From assembly GCA_021836225.1 (NCBI GenBank), contig JAKBJA010000072.1, forward strand, positions 1-30,643: a stretch of DNA of 30,643 nt, read 5' to 3'. Origin of the DNA: Pseudomonadota bacterium (GTDB lineage: Bacteria; Pseudomonadota; Gammaproteobacteria; Burkholderiales; Thiobacillaceae). Positions 15,895-24,276 of this stretch are shown in pieces (positions within the stretch are counted from its first letter, which is position 1; each line of letters opens with the position of its first letter). The position numbers and the translations under genes were made by a program. The notes below the pieces were generated by a model, which did not search any database, had not been told where the DNA came from, and worked only from the letters and a program-made list of their open reading frames with translations.

Positions 15895-16608
15895 ATGCGT
15901 TATGCACTTTCGACCGCCCTCATGTTGTCCGTTGCAATCCCCTTTTTCGTCCCCCCCGCAGCGGGGGACGACAATTCCAGGGCCAGCGTTGCGGCGACGG
16001 CCGTCGTCTACAAGCCGCCGATGCGCGGTGCGCCGGCGAGCCGTATCGGCGGGGGCTCCCGCGGCACCGGCGAGGGGGACTTCGTGCTCAGCGTGCTGGC
16101 GCCCGACCACACGGGCCTCACCAGCCATGCGCAGCCTACCCTTTACTGGTATGCCTCCGGTCCATCAATCGCGACGCTCGAGGTCACGGTCATCGCCGAG
16201 GTCGCGGAGCTGCCGGTGCTAACACAGAACCTCAAGCTGACCCGTGGTGGCGTGCAGTCGTTCGACCTGGCCAAGCATGGGGTCACACTGAAACCGGACA
16301 CCGAATACGAGTGGTTTGTCTCGGTGGTGCCAGACCCCTCTCAGCGCTCGAAGGACGTCACCAGCGGCGGCACCATCCGGCGGGTGTCTCCCGATCCTGC
16401 CGTACAGGCTCGCGCCGCAGCAGCCGGCGAACGTCAGGCGCCCATGATCTATGCTGAAGCCGGCTTCTGGTATGACGCCATCGACGCCCTCTCGCGCCTC
16501 ATCGAACGCCACCCCGACGATGCCGAACTCCACGCCCAGCGCGCGGCGCTACTCGATCAGGTGGGTCTGCCAGCCGTCGCGTCCTACGACAGGGCCGGCA
16601 CCCGGTAG
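15895..16608 (+). CDS. Exported DUF928 protein
   Basis: The product has 237 residues. The ATG at 15895 has TAGGAG at 15882-15887, and an N-terminal signal peptide ends near residue 24 (PPAAGDD). The motif PPMRGAPASRIGGGSRG at 41-57, followed by PTLYWY at 81-86 and a W-containing strand (YEWFVSV) near residue 130, is the pattern of DUF928. This family of unknown function is common in cyanobacteria and sulfur bacteria near CHAT, CHASE2 and TPS genes (from memory). The C-terminal part (about 180-237) looks like one or two short helical, TPR-like repeats. It is probably periplasmic and perhaps co-transcribed with the cyclase. The end may be truncated: see the open frame just downstream. Confidence 0.82.
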   Translation: MRYALSTALMLSVAIPFFVPPAAGDDNSRASVAATAVVYKPPMRGAPASRIGGGSRGTGEGDFVLSVLAPDHTGLTSHAQPTLYWYASGPSIATLEVTVIAEVAELPVLTQNLKLTRGGVQSFDLAKHGVTLKPDTEYEWFVSVVPDPSQRSKDVTSGGTIRRVSPDPAVQARAAAAGERQAPMIYAEAGFWYDAIDALSRLIERHPDDAELHAQRAALLDQVGLPAVASYDRAGTR

Positions 16609-16667
16609 TCCGGCCGAGTCCGACCCGGGTTGCAAAGCCCCTCTCGCGGGAGAAGGAGCAAGACCTC

Positions 16668-16709
16668 ATGCAGCAGGGCACTGTGGCCCTGGAAACAGTG
16701 CTAATTTGA
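16668..16709 (+). other. 13-codon open frame with Shine-Dalgarno, possible remnant
   Basis: AAGGAG at 16653-16658 is nine bases before an ATG whose frame runs 13 codons (MQQGTVALETVLI). The same frame is open upstream to beyond the DUF928 stop and reads SREKEQDL before the Met, which resembles the end of a helical-repeat protein. It may be a relic of a longer DUF928 C-terminus lost by frameshift, or chance. Confidence 0.15.
16674..16701. terminator. Overlapping inverted repeats between convergent genes
   Basis: CAGGGC-N6-GCCCTG (16674-16691) and GCACTGT-N10-ACAGTGC (16678-16701) are mutually exclusive stems in the 102-base gap between the DUF928 and CNB stop codons. On the plus strand the second is followed by TAATTTG. 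A bidirectional terminator is plausible, but there is no long T-run. Confidence 0.33.
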
Positions 16710-16710
16710 C

Positions 16711-17718
16711 TTACAAATTTTCTTCAACGAAACGCTCATAAGCGCGCGCACTGACAATGTGCGAACCATCGCAGTTGAACTGCATCTGGATGGCATCTTT
16801 AACGATATTGATCGTGGCACTGCGCGCGTAAAAATTCGAAATCGTGCGCAGCAGAGGCAACTGCGAAACAATTTTGGGAATCTCATGAACGGGCAATGGC
16901 TGCCAGTGATTAAAATAACTGGAAAAACCGTGACTTAAGTGTTCGGGCAGTTCCTTGAAAAAAGCATCTTCTCCAATCGCCTGGTACATGTGCCGGATCA
17001 TTTCAGCTTTGCGGTCGTAGTCGAGTTTCGGGAAGTGGCGCTCGACATAGGAGGTATCCAGCAAGCGCAAGGCCGGGTGAAACTCCTCCGAAAAAGGATC
17101 AAGCACGGTAGACACCCTGACCTCGCCGTTATTGAAGCCAATCATAATGCGATGCGCAGTGCGGTTAACCAGCAAATCCTCAAAACAGGCAGTCAGTGCC
17201 TTTATATGCTTATCCACCACACTTTCGTAACGCGGTCGCTCCATTGCCGATTCGCGCAGGGAAGCATCCCCCTTGATACTGATGTGCATATCACGGTCGC
17301 AGTAACCCGTGACATTGAGCATTTTTTCTTCCAGCACCAATTTCTCATTCCGCGCATTGACTATCGTGCGGACTATGCGGTTGATTCCCGGCTCTTGCGC
17401 CAGTAAAGCATGGAAATCTGCGCTGGAAACTTTCCGCAAATGGGTGGCTGCTTTGGCTTTGGCCGAAGCGGTGCGGTAGCATTTGTTGACCACCGCCACT
17501 TCGCCAAACCAATCACCCGCTCCGGCTTCTTGAATCTCTTGAATCGAGTTGAATTTTTCGATGTAAATCGACACTGTGCCGCTATCGATGTAGTAAAGAT
17601 AATCCGCGCTGTCTCCCTCATTGAAAATCACTTCTCCCGGCGCAAAATCAACGCCGCTAACGAGCTGGTGCACTTTATTTAAATCATGTTCGGATAAATC
17701 CTGGAAAATTGATGCCAT
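16711..17718 (-). CDS. CNB-domain protein with unrecognised C-terminal domain
   Basis: The product has 335 residues. The ATG at 17718 is preceded by GGGAG eight bases away; a TTG five codons upstream is less likely. Residues 1-125 are a Crp-type cyclic-nucleotide-binding domain with the canonical cassette: Gly72-Glu73 and Arg82-Thr83 in CYRTASA. Residues of about 150-335 form a domain I do not recognise. It is mixed alpha/beta with FNNGEVRVSTVLDPFSEEF, a stretch rich in Tyr, His and Phe (SHGFSSYFNHWQPLPVHEIP), and helices near the end. There is no helix-turn-helix or membrane segment, so it is probably a cytoplasmic cNMP-controlled protein. It diverges from the NTT-like transporter gene with a 159-base gap in which only a poor Crp-like site was seen. 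Base composition is more AT-rich than in most neighbours, which might mean separate ancestry. Confidence 0.8.
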   Translation of the reverse strand: MASIFQDLSEHDLNKVHQLVSGVDFAPGEVIFNEGDSADYLYYIDSGTVSIYIEKFNSIQEIQEAGAGDWFGEVAVVNKCYRTASAKAKAATHLRKVSSADFHALLAQEPGINRIVRTIVNARNEKLVLEEKMLNVTGYCDRDMHISIKGDASLRESAMERPRYESVVDKHIKALTACFEDLLVNRTAHRIMIGFNNGEVRVSTVLDPFSEEFHPALRLLDTSYVERHFPKLDYDRKAEMIRHMYQAIGEDAFFKELPEHLSHGFSSYFNHWQPLPVHEIPKIVSQLPLLRTISNFYARSATINIVKDAIQMQFNCDGSHIVSARAYERFVEENL

Positions 17719-17877
17719 ATTTATCGCTCCCAAAAAGTGTGGCCATCACATTGCTCATCTTAGTTCGGAGAAGCTTGTTCGGGCGTACCCGCTTCGAATC
17801 CGACAGGGTCATGAGCATCGTAAGTTTAGGATACTCATTCACCGAAACCATCGTGCCGAACCCAAGCACAGACTGAC

Positions 17878-20544
17878 ATGAATCTGCGCCACCGGCTATC
17901 CCGTCTGTTGATGCTTCACCAGGGTGAAGGGCGGACCATGCTGTTCCTGTCCACGATCGCGGCGCTGGCTGGATTTGGCTTGTCCATCGGTCGTGTTTCC
18001 AGCGATGCGCTCTTCTTTGCGCTTTACGGGGTAGATCACCTGCCCCTGATGTTTGCCCTGATCGCCCTCGTGCTGATCCCATTTAGCCTGGCGTATGCCG
18101 CTTTCGTCGATCGCCTGACGCCATATCGCATGTTCGTCCATTTGCTGCTCGGATTTGGGGTAGTGGTGGGAGTTTCCTGGGGGGTGATGATGACGGCGGG
18201 CAATACCGGCATCGCGCTCTATTTCATTGCATACGGCGTCATCTCCGAGATGCTGCTGACCCATTTCACCCACTATGTGAGCAGCTTCTTCGATGCCCAG
18301 CAGGGCAAGCGTCTGCTGCCTTCCGTGATGGCGATTTCCCGTCTGGGGGCAATACTGGGCGGCGTGTTTCTGGGCGTGGTGGGATCGGGGATGGCCACCC
18401 AGCACGCCGCCCTGGTCTGGACACTATGCCTGGCAGCGGCTTTGGCCTTGGTGGCCTGGTGGCATCGTGGCGAACCGATCCATAGTCCGATTAAACGGGG
18501 GCATGCCACAACGCCGGTGCAGATGGTGCGCGAGGGGCTGATGTTCTCGCGCCAATCCAGGCTGGTACGGATCACTGCACTGGGGATATTCCTGCTGGTG
18601 TTGCTTCTCAGCGTGCAGGAATATCTGGTGGGCAGCATCTTCTCTCAACACTATCCGGATGAGCGTCAGCTTATGGCATTTTTCGGCTGGTTATCGGCCA
18701 TCATCAATACCTGTGTGTTGTTGATCCAGCTTTTTCTGTTTGGCCGTTTGCTCCGTCGTTTCGGCCTGAAAACCATGAACCTGGTCTATCCCTTTACCAC
18801 CTTGCTGAGCTTCGGCCTGATGGCAATCAGCGCAGGGTATCTGACTGCAGTGCTGGGACGAATCAACACGGTCGGGGTGTTGCCTGGCGTCCGCAATACC
18901 GTTGCCGGTTTTTTCTTTCATGCCCTGCCCGGTTACATGCAAGGCCGGGCGCATGCGCTGATTGCGGGACTGGTTTTGCCATCGGGGTTACTGGCGTCGG
19001 CGCTGTTCCTCTGGCTGGTACCACAGGATGCGCCACTGGAATGGGTGGCAGGCGGCGGGTTTGTTTTTGCGGTCGCGCTGTTTTGGGTCAAGTTGAAAAA
19101 GAACACGGCCTTCGCGGACAGCCTGGTGGAACTGGTCAGTCAATCCGTTTTTGCCAAGGATGGCGATACGGTGGCGGAATTGGGCGGCCTGGATAAGGCG
19201 GCCGTATTCCAACTGGCGGACCACATGCGCCAGACGGACAGCAGATCGCTCATGCTTAATTATGCGGGCCTGCTGGAGTCGCTCGCACCGGAGCACGCCG
19301 GTGCGGCCATGCTGGAAATTTACCCCGACCTCCCGCCCAGGCTGCAGGACCCGCTTCTGCTGCGCATCGCCCGCCTCGCACCACCGGGCTGGGAAGGGGT
19401 GGCGTGGGAGGCGGCCCAGCAAGGTGACGACCATTTGGCCGAAACCACGGCGCGGTTGTTACTGGCTGCGGGTTTCCCCACCGCGACAGCGTATACCGAT
19501 GCGTGGCTCGAAGCCACCAGTCCGCGGCTACGTTCCGCCGCTGCAGTAGGCTGCCTGCACGGGGATGCAACCGAATTCAAGCCCAAGGCAGGTGAAATCC
19601 TGCACGAACTCCTGCAATCGCAGCATCAGGATGACCGTCTGGCTGCACTGGGGGCGATGGCGGCGATGCCCCACGAGGATCTGCTGCCACTGATCCGGCC
19701 CATGCTGCTCGATGAGAACGTCAAGGTGCGTGCGTTCGCGCTCGATATCTGGTCAGGTTGTCCACATACCGTTGTCGATGAGGCACTGGAAATAATCGAT
19801 GATGCCCAAGCCAGCCCATCTCACCTGGTGCGCACTGCAGCGATCCGGGCGGCGGCGCGCCTGCCGTTTCAGGATATGCCGGTGCTCGACTGGTTATCGC
19901 ATGCCCTGCGCGACACGGATTACCGGGTACGTGGTGCGGGGCAGGAATGCGCGAAGGCCTTCATGCCGAAACACCGAGACGCCTGGGTGAAGGCATTGGA
20001 ACAATACGGAACCGATTTCGAGTTGCAGTCCGTGATGATCGCGGAACTGGCCGCTTCGGATATCGAGAACAAGCCCAATATCCTGAAGCCGGTTTCCGAT
20101 TGGCATGTCGGCAATGCCCGAAAAAAGTTGCTGATCCGTGAGCATCTAACCGAATTGGGCATGCAGGGTTCTCCGGAACTGCTGCTCCTGTCTCAGGTAT
20201 TGCGAGAGGAAGCCAGAAGACATCTGGATATCGTCCTGCATATCCTGGGCTGCATGGATCAGAGTCAACAGATGAGTTACATCCGAGCAGGCTTGGCCAG
20301 TGGGGACAGGTACTTATGGGCTCAGGCCATGGAAACGGCCATACAACACAAGAAAGAAGGCCGCTTGTTCCGAGAATTGGCTATTCTCTATGAGGCCGAG
20401 CGGGATGGCGCAGACTTGGGTGGAGAGCCGCCCGGGGGCAAGATGGCGCTTACGACCTGGCTGGCGTGGTGCCAGGAATACGGCAGCGCGTGGTTGGCGG
20501 AATGCGCCCGCTACTGTCACGGAAGCAAAAGGTTCGCACCATGA
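17878..20544 (+). CDS. NTT-like (ATP/ADP translocase-type) membrane protein with HEAT repeats
   Basis: The product has 888 residues. The N-terminal half (about 20-410) has roughly 10-12 membrane helices and the segment GRVSSDALFFALYG (38-51) after LHQGEGR, which I associate with the Npt1/Npt2-like branch of nucleotide transporters in free-living bacteria. Residues of about 420-870 are soluble, Leu/Ala-rich helical pairs of HEAT type (for example DDRLAALGAMAAM, VRTAAIRAAARLP, YRVRGAGQECAKA). The role may be transport of a nucleotide or other anion, or a sensor built on a transporter fold; the substrate cannot be read. The last four bases overlap the start of a cyclic-nucleotide-binding gene (ATGA), so the two are translationally coupled and probably form one complex. 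No strong Shine-Dalgarno precedes the ATG, but the conserved N-terminus supports this start. Confidence 0.78.
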   Translation: MNLRHRLSRLLMLHQGEGRTMLFLSTIAALAGFGLSIGRVSSDALFFALYGVDHLPLMFALIALVLIPFSLAYAAFVDRLTPYRMFVHLLLGFGVVVGVSWGVMMTAGNTGIALYFIAYGVISEMLLTHFTHYVSSFFDAQQGKRLLPSVMAISRLGAILGGVFLGVVGSGMATQHAALVWTLCLAAALALVAWWHRGEPIHSPIKRGHATTPVQMVREGLMFSRQSRLVRITALGIFLLVLLLSVQEYLVGSIFSQHYPDERQLMAFFGWLSAIINTCVLLIQLFLFGRLLRRFGLKTMNLVYPFTTLLSFGLMAISAGYLTAVLGRINTVGVLPGVRNTVAGFFFHALPGYMQGRAHALIAGLVLPSGLLASALFLWLVPQDAPLEWVAGGGFVFAVALFWVKLKKNTAFADSLVELVSQSVFAKDGDTVAELGGLDKAAVFQLADHMRQTDSRSLMLNYAGLLESLAPEHAGAAMLEIYPDLPPRLQDPLLLRIARLAPPGWEGVAWEAAQQGDDHLAETTARLLLAAGFPTATAYTDAWLEATSPRLRSAAAVGCLHGDATEFKPKAGEILHELLQSQHQDDRLAALGAMAAMPHEDLLPLIRPMLLDENVKVRAFALDIWSGCPHTVVDEALEIIDDAQASPSHLVRTAAIRAAARLPFQDMPVLDWLSHALRDTDYRVRGAGQECAKAFMPKHRDAWVKALEQYGTDFELQSVMIAELAASDIENKPNILKPVSDWHVGNARKKLLIREHLTELGMQGSPELLLLSQVLREEARRHLDIVLHILGCMDQSQQMSYIRAGLASGDRYLWAQAMETAIQHKKEGRLFRELAILYEAERDGADLGGEPPGGKMALTTWLAWCQEYGSAWLAECARYCHGSKRFAP

Positions 20545-20990
20545 GTCTGCATATCGAGCGCGTGCTCCTGCTCACCAAAGTTCCGTTATTCGCCTATTTG
20601 CGAACTGACCAACTCAGCCGGCTGGCGCCGCTGCTCGAACCGGTGGCATGGCCAAAGGGAACGCGGATTTTTGATATAGGCGACATCGGTCTGGAGTTCT
20701 ACATCATTACTGCCGGCCGCATTGGCATCTCGGTCGATCCCGACCCGAACCGGCCGGCATTCATCAATGAGCTGAAAGCCGGCGACAGCCTGGGCGAGAT
20801 GGCGCTCATAGACAACGAACCACGCTCCGCCACGGCCCACGTGCTGGAAGACACCCAGGCGCTTGCCCTGGAGAAGGAGAAACTCCACGGGCTGCTGATG
20901 TCCTACCCGGAATTGGGCATCGGTATGCTGCGGGCATTGAGCCAGCGCCTGCGAGCCTTGAACTCCATTCTGGTGAATCCAAATAGATAG
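20541..20990 (+). CDS. Single-domain CNB protein coupled to the NTT-like transporter
   Basis: The product has 149 residues and starts at the ATG that overlaps the stop of the preceding gene. It is one cyclic-nucleotide-binding beta-roll with the standard cassette: Gly85-Glu86 (SLGEMALI) and Arg95-Ser96-Ala97-Thr98. A C-terminal helix (GMLRALSQRLRALNSIL) is the usual dimer or partner helix of the fold, and no DNA-binding domain follows. Coupling with the HEAT-bearing transporter suggests that it is the transporter's cyclic-nucleotide-sensing subunit; in some bacteria these domains are, to my knowledge, fused in one chain. Whether the ligand is cAMP or cGMP is unknown. Confidence 0.87.
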   Translation: MSLHIERVLLLTKVPLFAYLRTDQLSRLAPLLEPVAWPKGTRIFDIGDIGLEFYIITAGRIGISVDPDPNRPAFINELKAGDSLGEMALIDNEPRSATAHVLEDTQALALEKEKLHGLLMSYPELGIGMLRALSQRLRALNSILVNPNR

Positions 20991-21004
20991 TTCATCCATT
21001 CCAG

Positions 21005-21043
21005 GCATGCGAGAGCGTGCATTGGGCACTGCATAGGAGGTGA
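21005..21043 (+). promoter_or_regulatory. GNRA-type hairpin and strong ribosome-binding site
   Basis: GCATGC-GAGA-GCGTGC (21005-21020) folds as a six-base stem with one G-U pair and a GNRA tetraloop. It is followed by AGGAGGTGA (21035-21043), a nine-base complement to the 16S rRNA end, three bases before the ATG at 21047. The hairpin may stabilise the downstream mRNA; the site predicts strong translation of the next gene relative to the two before. Confidence 0.45.
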
Positions 21044-21046
21044 GGA

Positions 21047-21760
21047 ATGAAAACGCATATCTGGCCTTTTATGCTGGCAACGAGCTGCCTATTCAGTGAA
21101 GTCGTGTGCGCCGGAAATGAAGGCGACCCACACTACAACGCGGCCGGTTTCTTCGATGCGCATGTCTGCAACTGGCCGGAGAATCCGCGTTTCCTCATGG
21201 CCCTGTTTTCCACACCGCGTTTTGACGAGGTGGCCAGGGTGTCGGTGTTTGCGCCTGACGGGAAGTTCGTCGGCGACCTGGATCTGACCCGCTTCCGGGC
21301 ATTCAAGGCCCGATCAGGACAGGCGAAACGTGCTTTTATCGCCCATTTCGACTTGCCCGAGAAGGCAGTTGACGGCTGGTATCGCGCGGCGGTCAGCCTC
21401 AAGGACGGCAGCCGTTTCGAGGCCAGGGACTACGTGATCCACCATTTCATGCCCTCCCCGACTGGCATCCAGCCCGTTCCGGGTGCCGGCGATGTCCCTG
21501 CTTCGACTGAATTGCGCTGGGATCCGATCCCGGGCGCCAAGTATTACGAAGTCTTCTTGCGGGATGACTGGGTGGCGGGGACAGCGGCCACTGCGTCGGG
21601 TCTGCTGGCCGAGCCACGTTTTGTTCCGCCTCAGGGTTTGCTCCAGCCCGGCGGTGAGTATGTGTGGCGCATCCACGCCCGCGACAGCAATGGCAACGTG
21701 CTGCTGGGGGATTTCAATCATGGCTCCCTGAGCCCGGAGATGCGCTTCACGGTCAAGTGA
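21047..21760 (+). CDS. Secreted protein with fibronectin-III-like C-terminus, function unknown
   Basis: The product has 237 residues. The signal peptide covers about residues 1-22 (ATSCLFSEVVCAG); a cysteine near the cleavage site does not fit a lipobox well, so a soluble periplasmic or secreted protein is preferred. The first part (about 30-140) is beta-rich, with two cysteines removed by maturation and one left in HVCNWPENP. The second part (about 145-237) begins PTGIQPVPGAGDVP and contains LRWDPIPGAKYYEVFLRDD and YVWRIHARDSNGN, the W...Y..L and Y.WR.. pattern of an FN3-like sandwich. It is third in line after the transporter and CNB genes with 56 bases between, so it may be part of that operon and act on the outer side. 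I do not recognise the family. Confidence 0.75.
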   Translation: MKTHIWPFMLATSCLFSEVVCAGNEGDPHYNAAGFFDAHVCNWPENPRFLMALFSTPRFDEVARVSVFAPDGKFVGDLDLTRFRAFKARSGQAKRAFIAHFDLPEKAVDGWYRAAVSLKDGSRFEARDYVIHHFMPSPTGIQPVPGAGDVPASTELRWDPIPGAKYYEVFLRDDWVAGTAATASGLLAEPRFVPPQGLLQPGGEYVWRIHARDSNGNVLLGDFNHGSLSPEMRFTVK

Positions 21761-21829
21761 ACAGCCTGGTTTATGGCCTTTTCCAGAGGGTGGTGCTGTC
21801 AGCCCGACAGAGCAAGCCTCCATGCCGCT

Positions 21830-24211
21830 CTAGGTTTCCTTCCCGAACACAATCGCCGCTACATCCTGATAGCGCCCGGCGAAGTGCACCCTCATCCCTT
21901 CGCGGATATGCTCGGGCAGCTTGTCGAAATCGCGCCGGTTGGCATCGGGCAGGATCAGTTCGCTGATGCCAGCCCGGCGCGCAGCGATGACTTTCTCGCG
22001 AATGCCGCCCACCGGCAGCACCTTGCCGGTCAGGGTCAGTTCGCCGGTCATCGCCAGCGGACGATTGATTTTGGCGTTTTTCGCCAGCGACAACAGCGCG
22101 GTCGCCATGGTGACCCCGGCGCTGGGGCCGTCCTTGGGGGTGGCGCCTTCCGGCACGTGCAGGTGGACGAAGCTGGTGTCGTAGAACCTGGCCTCGGCAC
22201 CATACAGCTTGAGGTGCGAGGCAATATAGCTGTAGGCGATCTCGGCTGATTCCTTCATCACCTCGCCCAGTTTGCCGGTAAGCCTGAAGCCGCGATTCAG
22301 GGTGTGCACGCGTGTCGCCTCGACCGGCAGCGTCGCGCCGCCCATCGAGGTCCACGCCAGCCCGGTGACAACCCCTACCCCGCTCATCGGTTTTTCGCGA
22401 CTGAACACCGGCTTGTCGAGATAGGCCTCGACTTCCCTGACGCCAATCCTGATCGGCGTGGCGGCGCCGCCAAGGATCTTGACCACGGCCTTGCGCGCAA
22501 CCCGCCCCAGCTGTTTTTCCAGGTTGCGCACGCCGGCTTCACGCGCGTAACCCTCGATCACGTGGCGCAGCGCGCCCTCGCTGATCGTGAGCTGGTTTTT
22601 CTTCAGCCCGGCCCGCTCCAGCACGCGCGGCCATAGATGGTGTTTGGCGATGGCGATCTTTTCTTCGGTGATGTAGCCCGACAGGCGGATGACTTCCATG
22701 CGGTCCAACAGCGCCGACGGAATCGAAAAATCGTTCGCGGTGCAGATGAACAGCGCCTTCGACAGATCAAAGCGCACGTCGAGGTAGTGGTCGAGGAAGT
22801 CGGCGTTCTGCTCGGGGTCGAGTACTTCCAGCAAGGCCGAAGCCGGGTCGCCCTGGTAGCTGGCGCCGATCTTGTCGATCTCGTCGAGCATGATGACCGG
22901 GTTGGCCGAGCCGACTTCCTTCAGCGCCTGCACGAACTTGCCCGGCATGGCGCCGATGTAGGTGCGGCGGTGGCCCTTGATCTCGGCCTCGTCGCGCATG
23001 CCGCCCACCGAGAAGCGGTAGAACTTGCGTCCCAGTGCCTCGGCGACCGACTTGCCGATCGAGGTCTTGCCCACCCCCGGGGGGCCGATCAGCAGCAGGA
23101 TCGAGCCCGCCATTTCGCCTTTCATCGCGCCGACCGCGAGGAACTCGATGATGCGGTCCTTCACGTCCTCCAGCCCGTCGTGGTCGCGGTCGAGTATCCT
23201 GCGCGCGCGCTCGAGGTCGACCTTGTCCTGCGTGTGCACCCCCCACGGCAGCACGGTCAGCCAGTCGAGGTAGTTGCGGGTGACGGTGTATTCCGGCGAG
23301 CCGGTTTCCAGCAGCGACAGCTTGTGCATCTCCTCATCGATTCGCTTCTTCGCCTGATCGGGCAGCGCCAGCTTCGCGAGGCGCTCACGGAAGGTGTCGA
23401 GCTCGGCGGTCTTGTCGTCCTTGGCTATGCCCAGTTCTTTTTGAATGGCCTTGAGCTGCTGGCGCAGAAAGAATTCGCGCTGCTGATCGCTCATCTTCTC
23501 GTCGACCCGCTCGCGAATCTGCGACTGCAGGCGCGCGACGTCGAGTTCCTTCTTCAACAGCACCAGCACCTTTTCCATGCGCTTCTTCAGCGAAAAGGCC
23601 TCCAGCACGTCCTGCAGTTCCTGCTTCGACGCGGTGGTGAGACTAGCGGCGAAATCCGTCAGCTGCGACGGCTCGTTCGGGCCGTAGCGGTTGAGGAAGA
23701 ACTTCAGCTCCTCCGAATACAGCGGGTTGAGCGGCAGCAGTTCCTTGATGGTGTTGATGATGGCGATCGAGTAGGCGCGGATTTCCTCTGATTCCGGCTT
23801 GCCGGGCTCGTTGGGGTAGTCGACCCGCACCTTGTAGGGCGGCGTGTCCGACAGCCACTCGACGATGCGGAAACGCCGTGTGCCTTCGGCGATGAACTGC
23901 ATTTTGCCGTCGGAACGCACCGGATGATGAATCCGCACCACCGTGCCGACACTGCGAAAATCGGCCCGCTTCACATCGTCGGTATTGTCGGGCTTGACCA
24001 CCACCAGTCCCACCATGTGGTGCGGGGTGTCGCCGATGGCCTCCACCGTCGACAGCCACGGCGCCTCGTTCATCAGGAGCGGCAGGGTCTGCGCCGGGAA
24101 AAACGGCTTTTCGGTCAGCGGCAGCAGAAACAGCTCGGCCGGCAGCACCGGGGCTGCCGGCAACTGGCGGTCGTCGGGCAGGACTTCGCCTTCAAGCGGG
24201 TCGTTGGGCAT
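21830..24211 (-). CDS. lon: ATP-dependent protease Lon
   Basis: The product has 793 residues, a normal Lon length. The N-terminal substrate-binding domain (about 25-225) and coiled-coil (about 225-300) precede an AAA+ module with Walker A GPPGVGKT at 376-383 and Walker B at 439-446 (LDEID). The peptidase domain has the catalytic Ser697 (KDGPSAG) and Lys740 ([10 protein letters not shown]). Lon degrades misfolded and short-lived regulatory proteins in the cytoplasm. The gene is not next to clpX, where many proteobacteria have their main lon, and the acidic N-terminal opening is unusual, so this may be a second Lon like the AsrA type of Pseudomonas; that is inference. A sigma-32-like promoter stands directly upstream. 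Confidence 0.94.
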   Translation of the reverse strand: MPNDPLEGEVLPDDRQLPAAPVLPAELFLLPLTEKPFFPAQTLPLLMNEAPWLSTVEAIGDTPHHMVGLVVVKPDNTDDVKRADFRSVGTVVRIHHPVRSDGKMQFIAEGTRRFRIVEWLSDTPPYKVRVDYPNEPGKPESEEIRAYSIAIINTIKELLPLNPLYSEELKFFLNRYGPNEPSQLTDFAASLTTASKQELQDVLEAFSLKKRMEKVLVLLKKELDVARLQSQIRERVDEKMSDQQREFFLRQQLKAIQKELGIAKDDKTAELDTFRERLAKLALPDQAKKRIDEEMHKLSLLETGSPEYTVTRNYLDWLTVLPWGVHTQDKVDLERARRILDRDHDGLEDVKDRIIEFLAVGAMKGEMAGSILLLIGPPGVGKTSIGKSVAEALGRKFYRFSVGGMRDEAEIKGHRRTYIGAMPGKFVQALKEVGSANPVIMLDEIDKIGASYQGDPASALLEVLDPEQNADFLDHYLDVRFDLSKALFICTANDFSIPSALLDRMEVIRLSGYITEEKIAIAKHHLWPRVLERAGLKKNQLTISEGALRHVIEGYAREAGVRNLEKQLGRVARKAVVKILGGAATPIRIGVREVEAYLDKPVFSREKPMSGVGVVTGLAWTSMGGATLPVEATRVHTLNRGFRLTGKLGEVMKESAEIAYSYIASHLKLYGAEARFYDTSFVHLHVPEGATPKDGPSAGVTMATALLSLAKNAKINRPLAMTGELTLTGKVLPVGGIREKVIAARRAGISELILPDANRRDFDKLPEHIREGMRVHFAGRYQDVAAIVFGKET

Positions 24212-24248
24212 GGTCTGTTCTTCTCAATCCGGTCAACAGGATTAGGAA

Positions 24249-24276
24249 GTATCGGGCCTATCCGTCCGTTTTCAAG
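24249..24276 (-). promoter_or_regulatory. Heat-shock (sigma-32) promoter of lon
   Basis: On the minus strand CTTGAAA (24276-24270) is an exact match to the sigma-32 -35 element. After 13 bases follows CCCGATAC (24256-24249), against the consensus CCCCATnT. The -35 contains the motD stop codon. The predicted leader to the lon ATG is about 30 bases. TTGAAA-N17-ATACTT would also suit sigma-70. Confidence 0.55.

Noticed and set aside
17738..17750. TGTG-N5-CACA in the gap between the CNB and NTT-like genes, resembling a Crp site
   Set aside because: The Crp consensus needs TGTGA-N6-TCACA; here the arms are short and the spacing is wrong.
21796..21810. CTGTC-N5-GACAG hairpin after lon
   Set aside because: Only five base pairs and no T-run on either strand, so a terminator is not supported.
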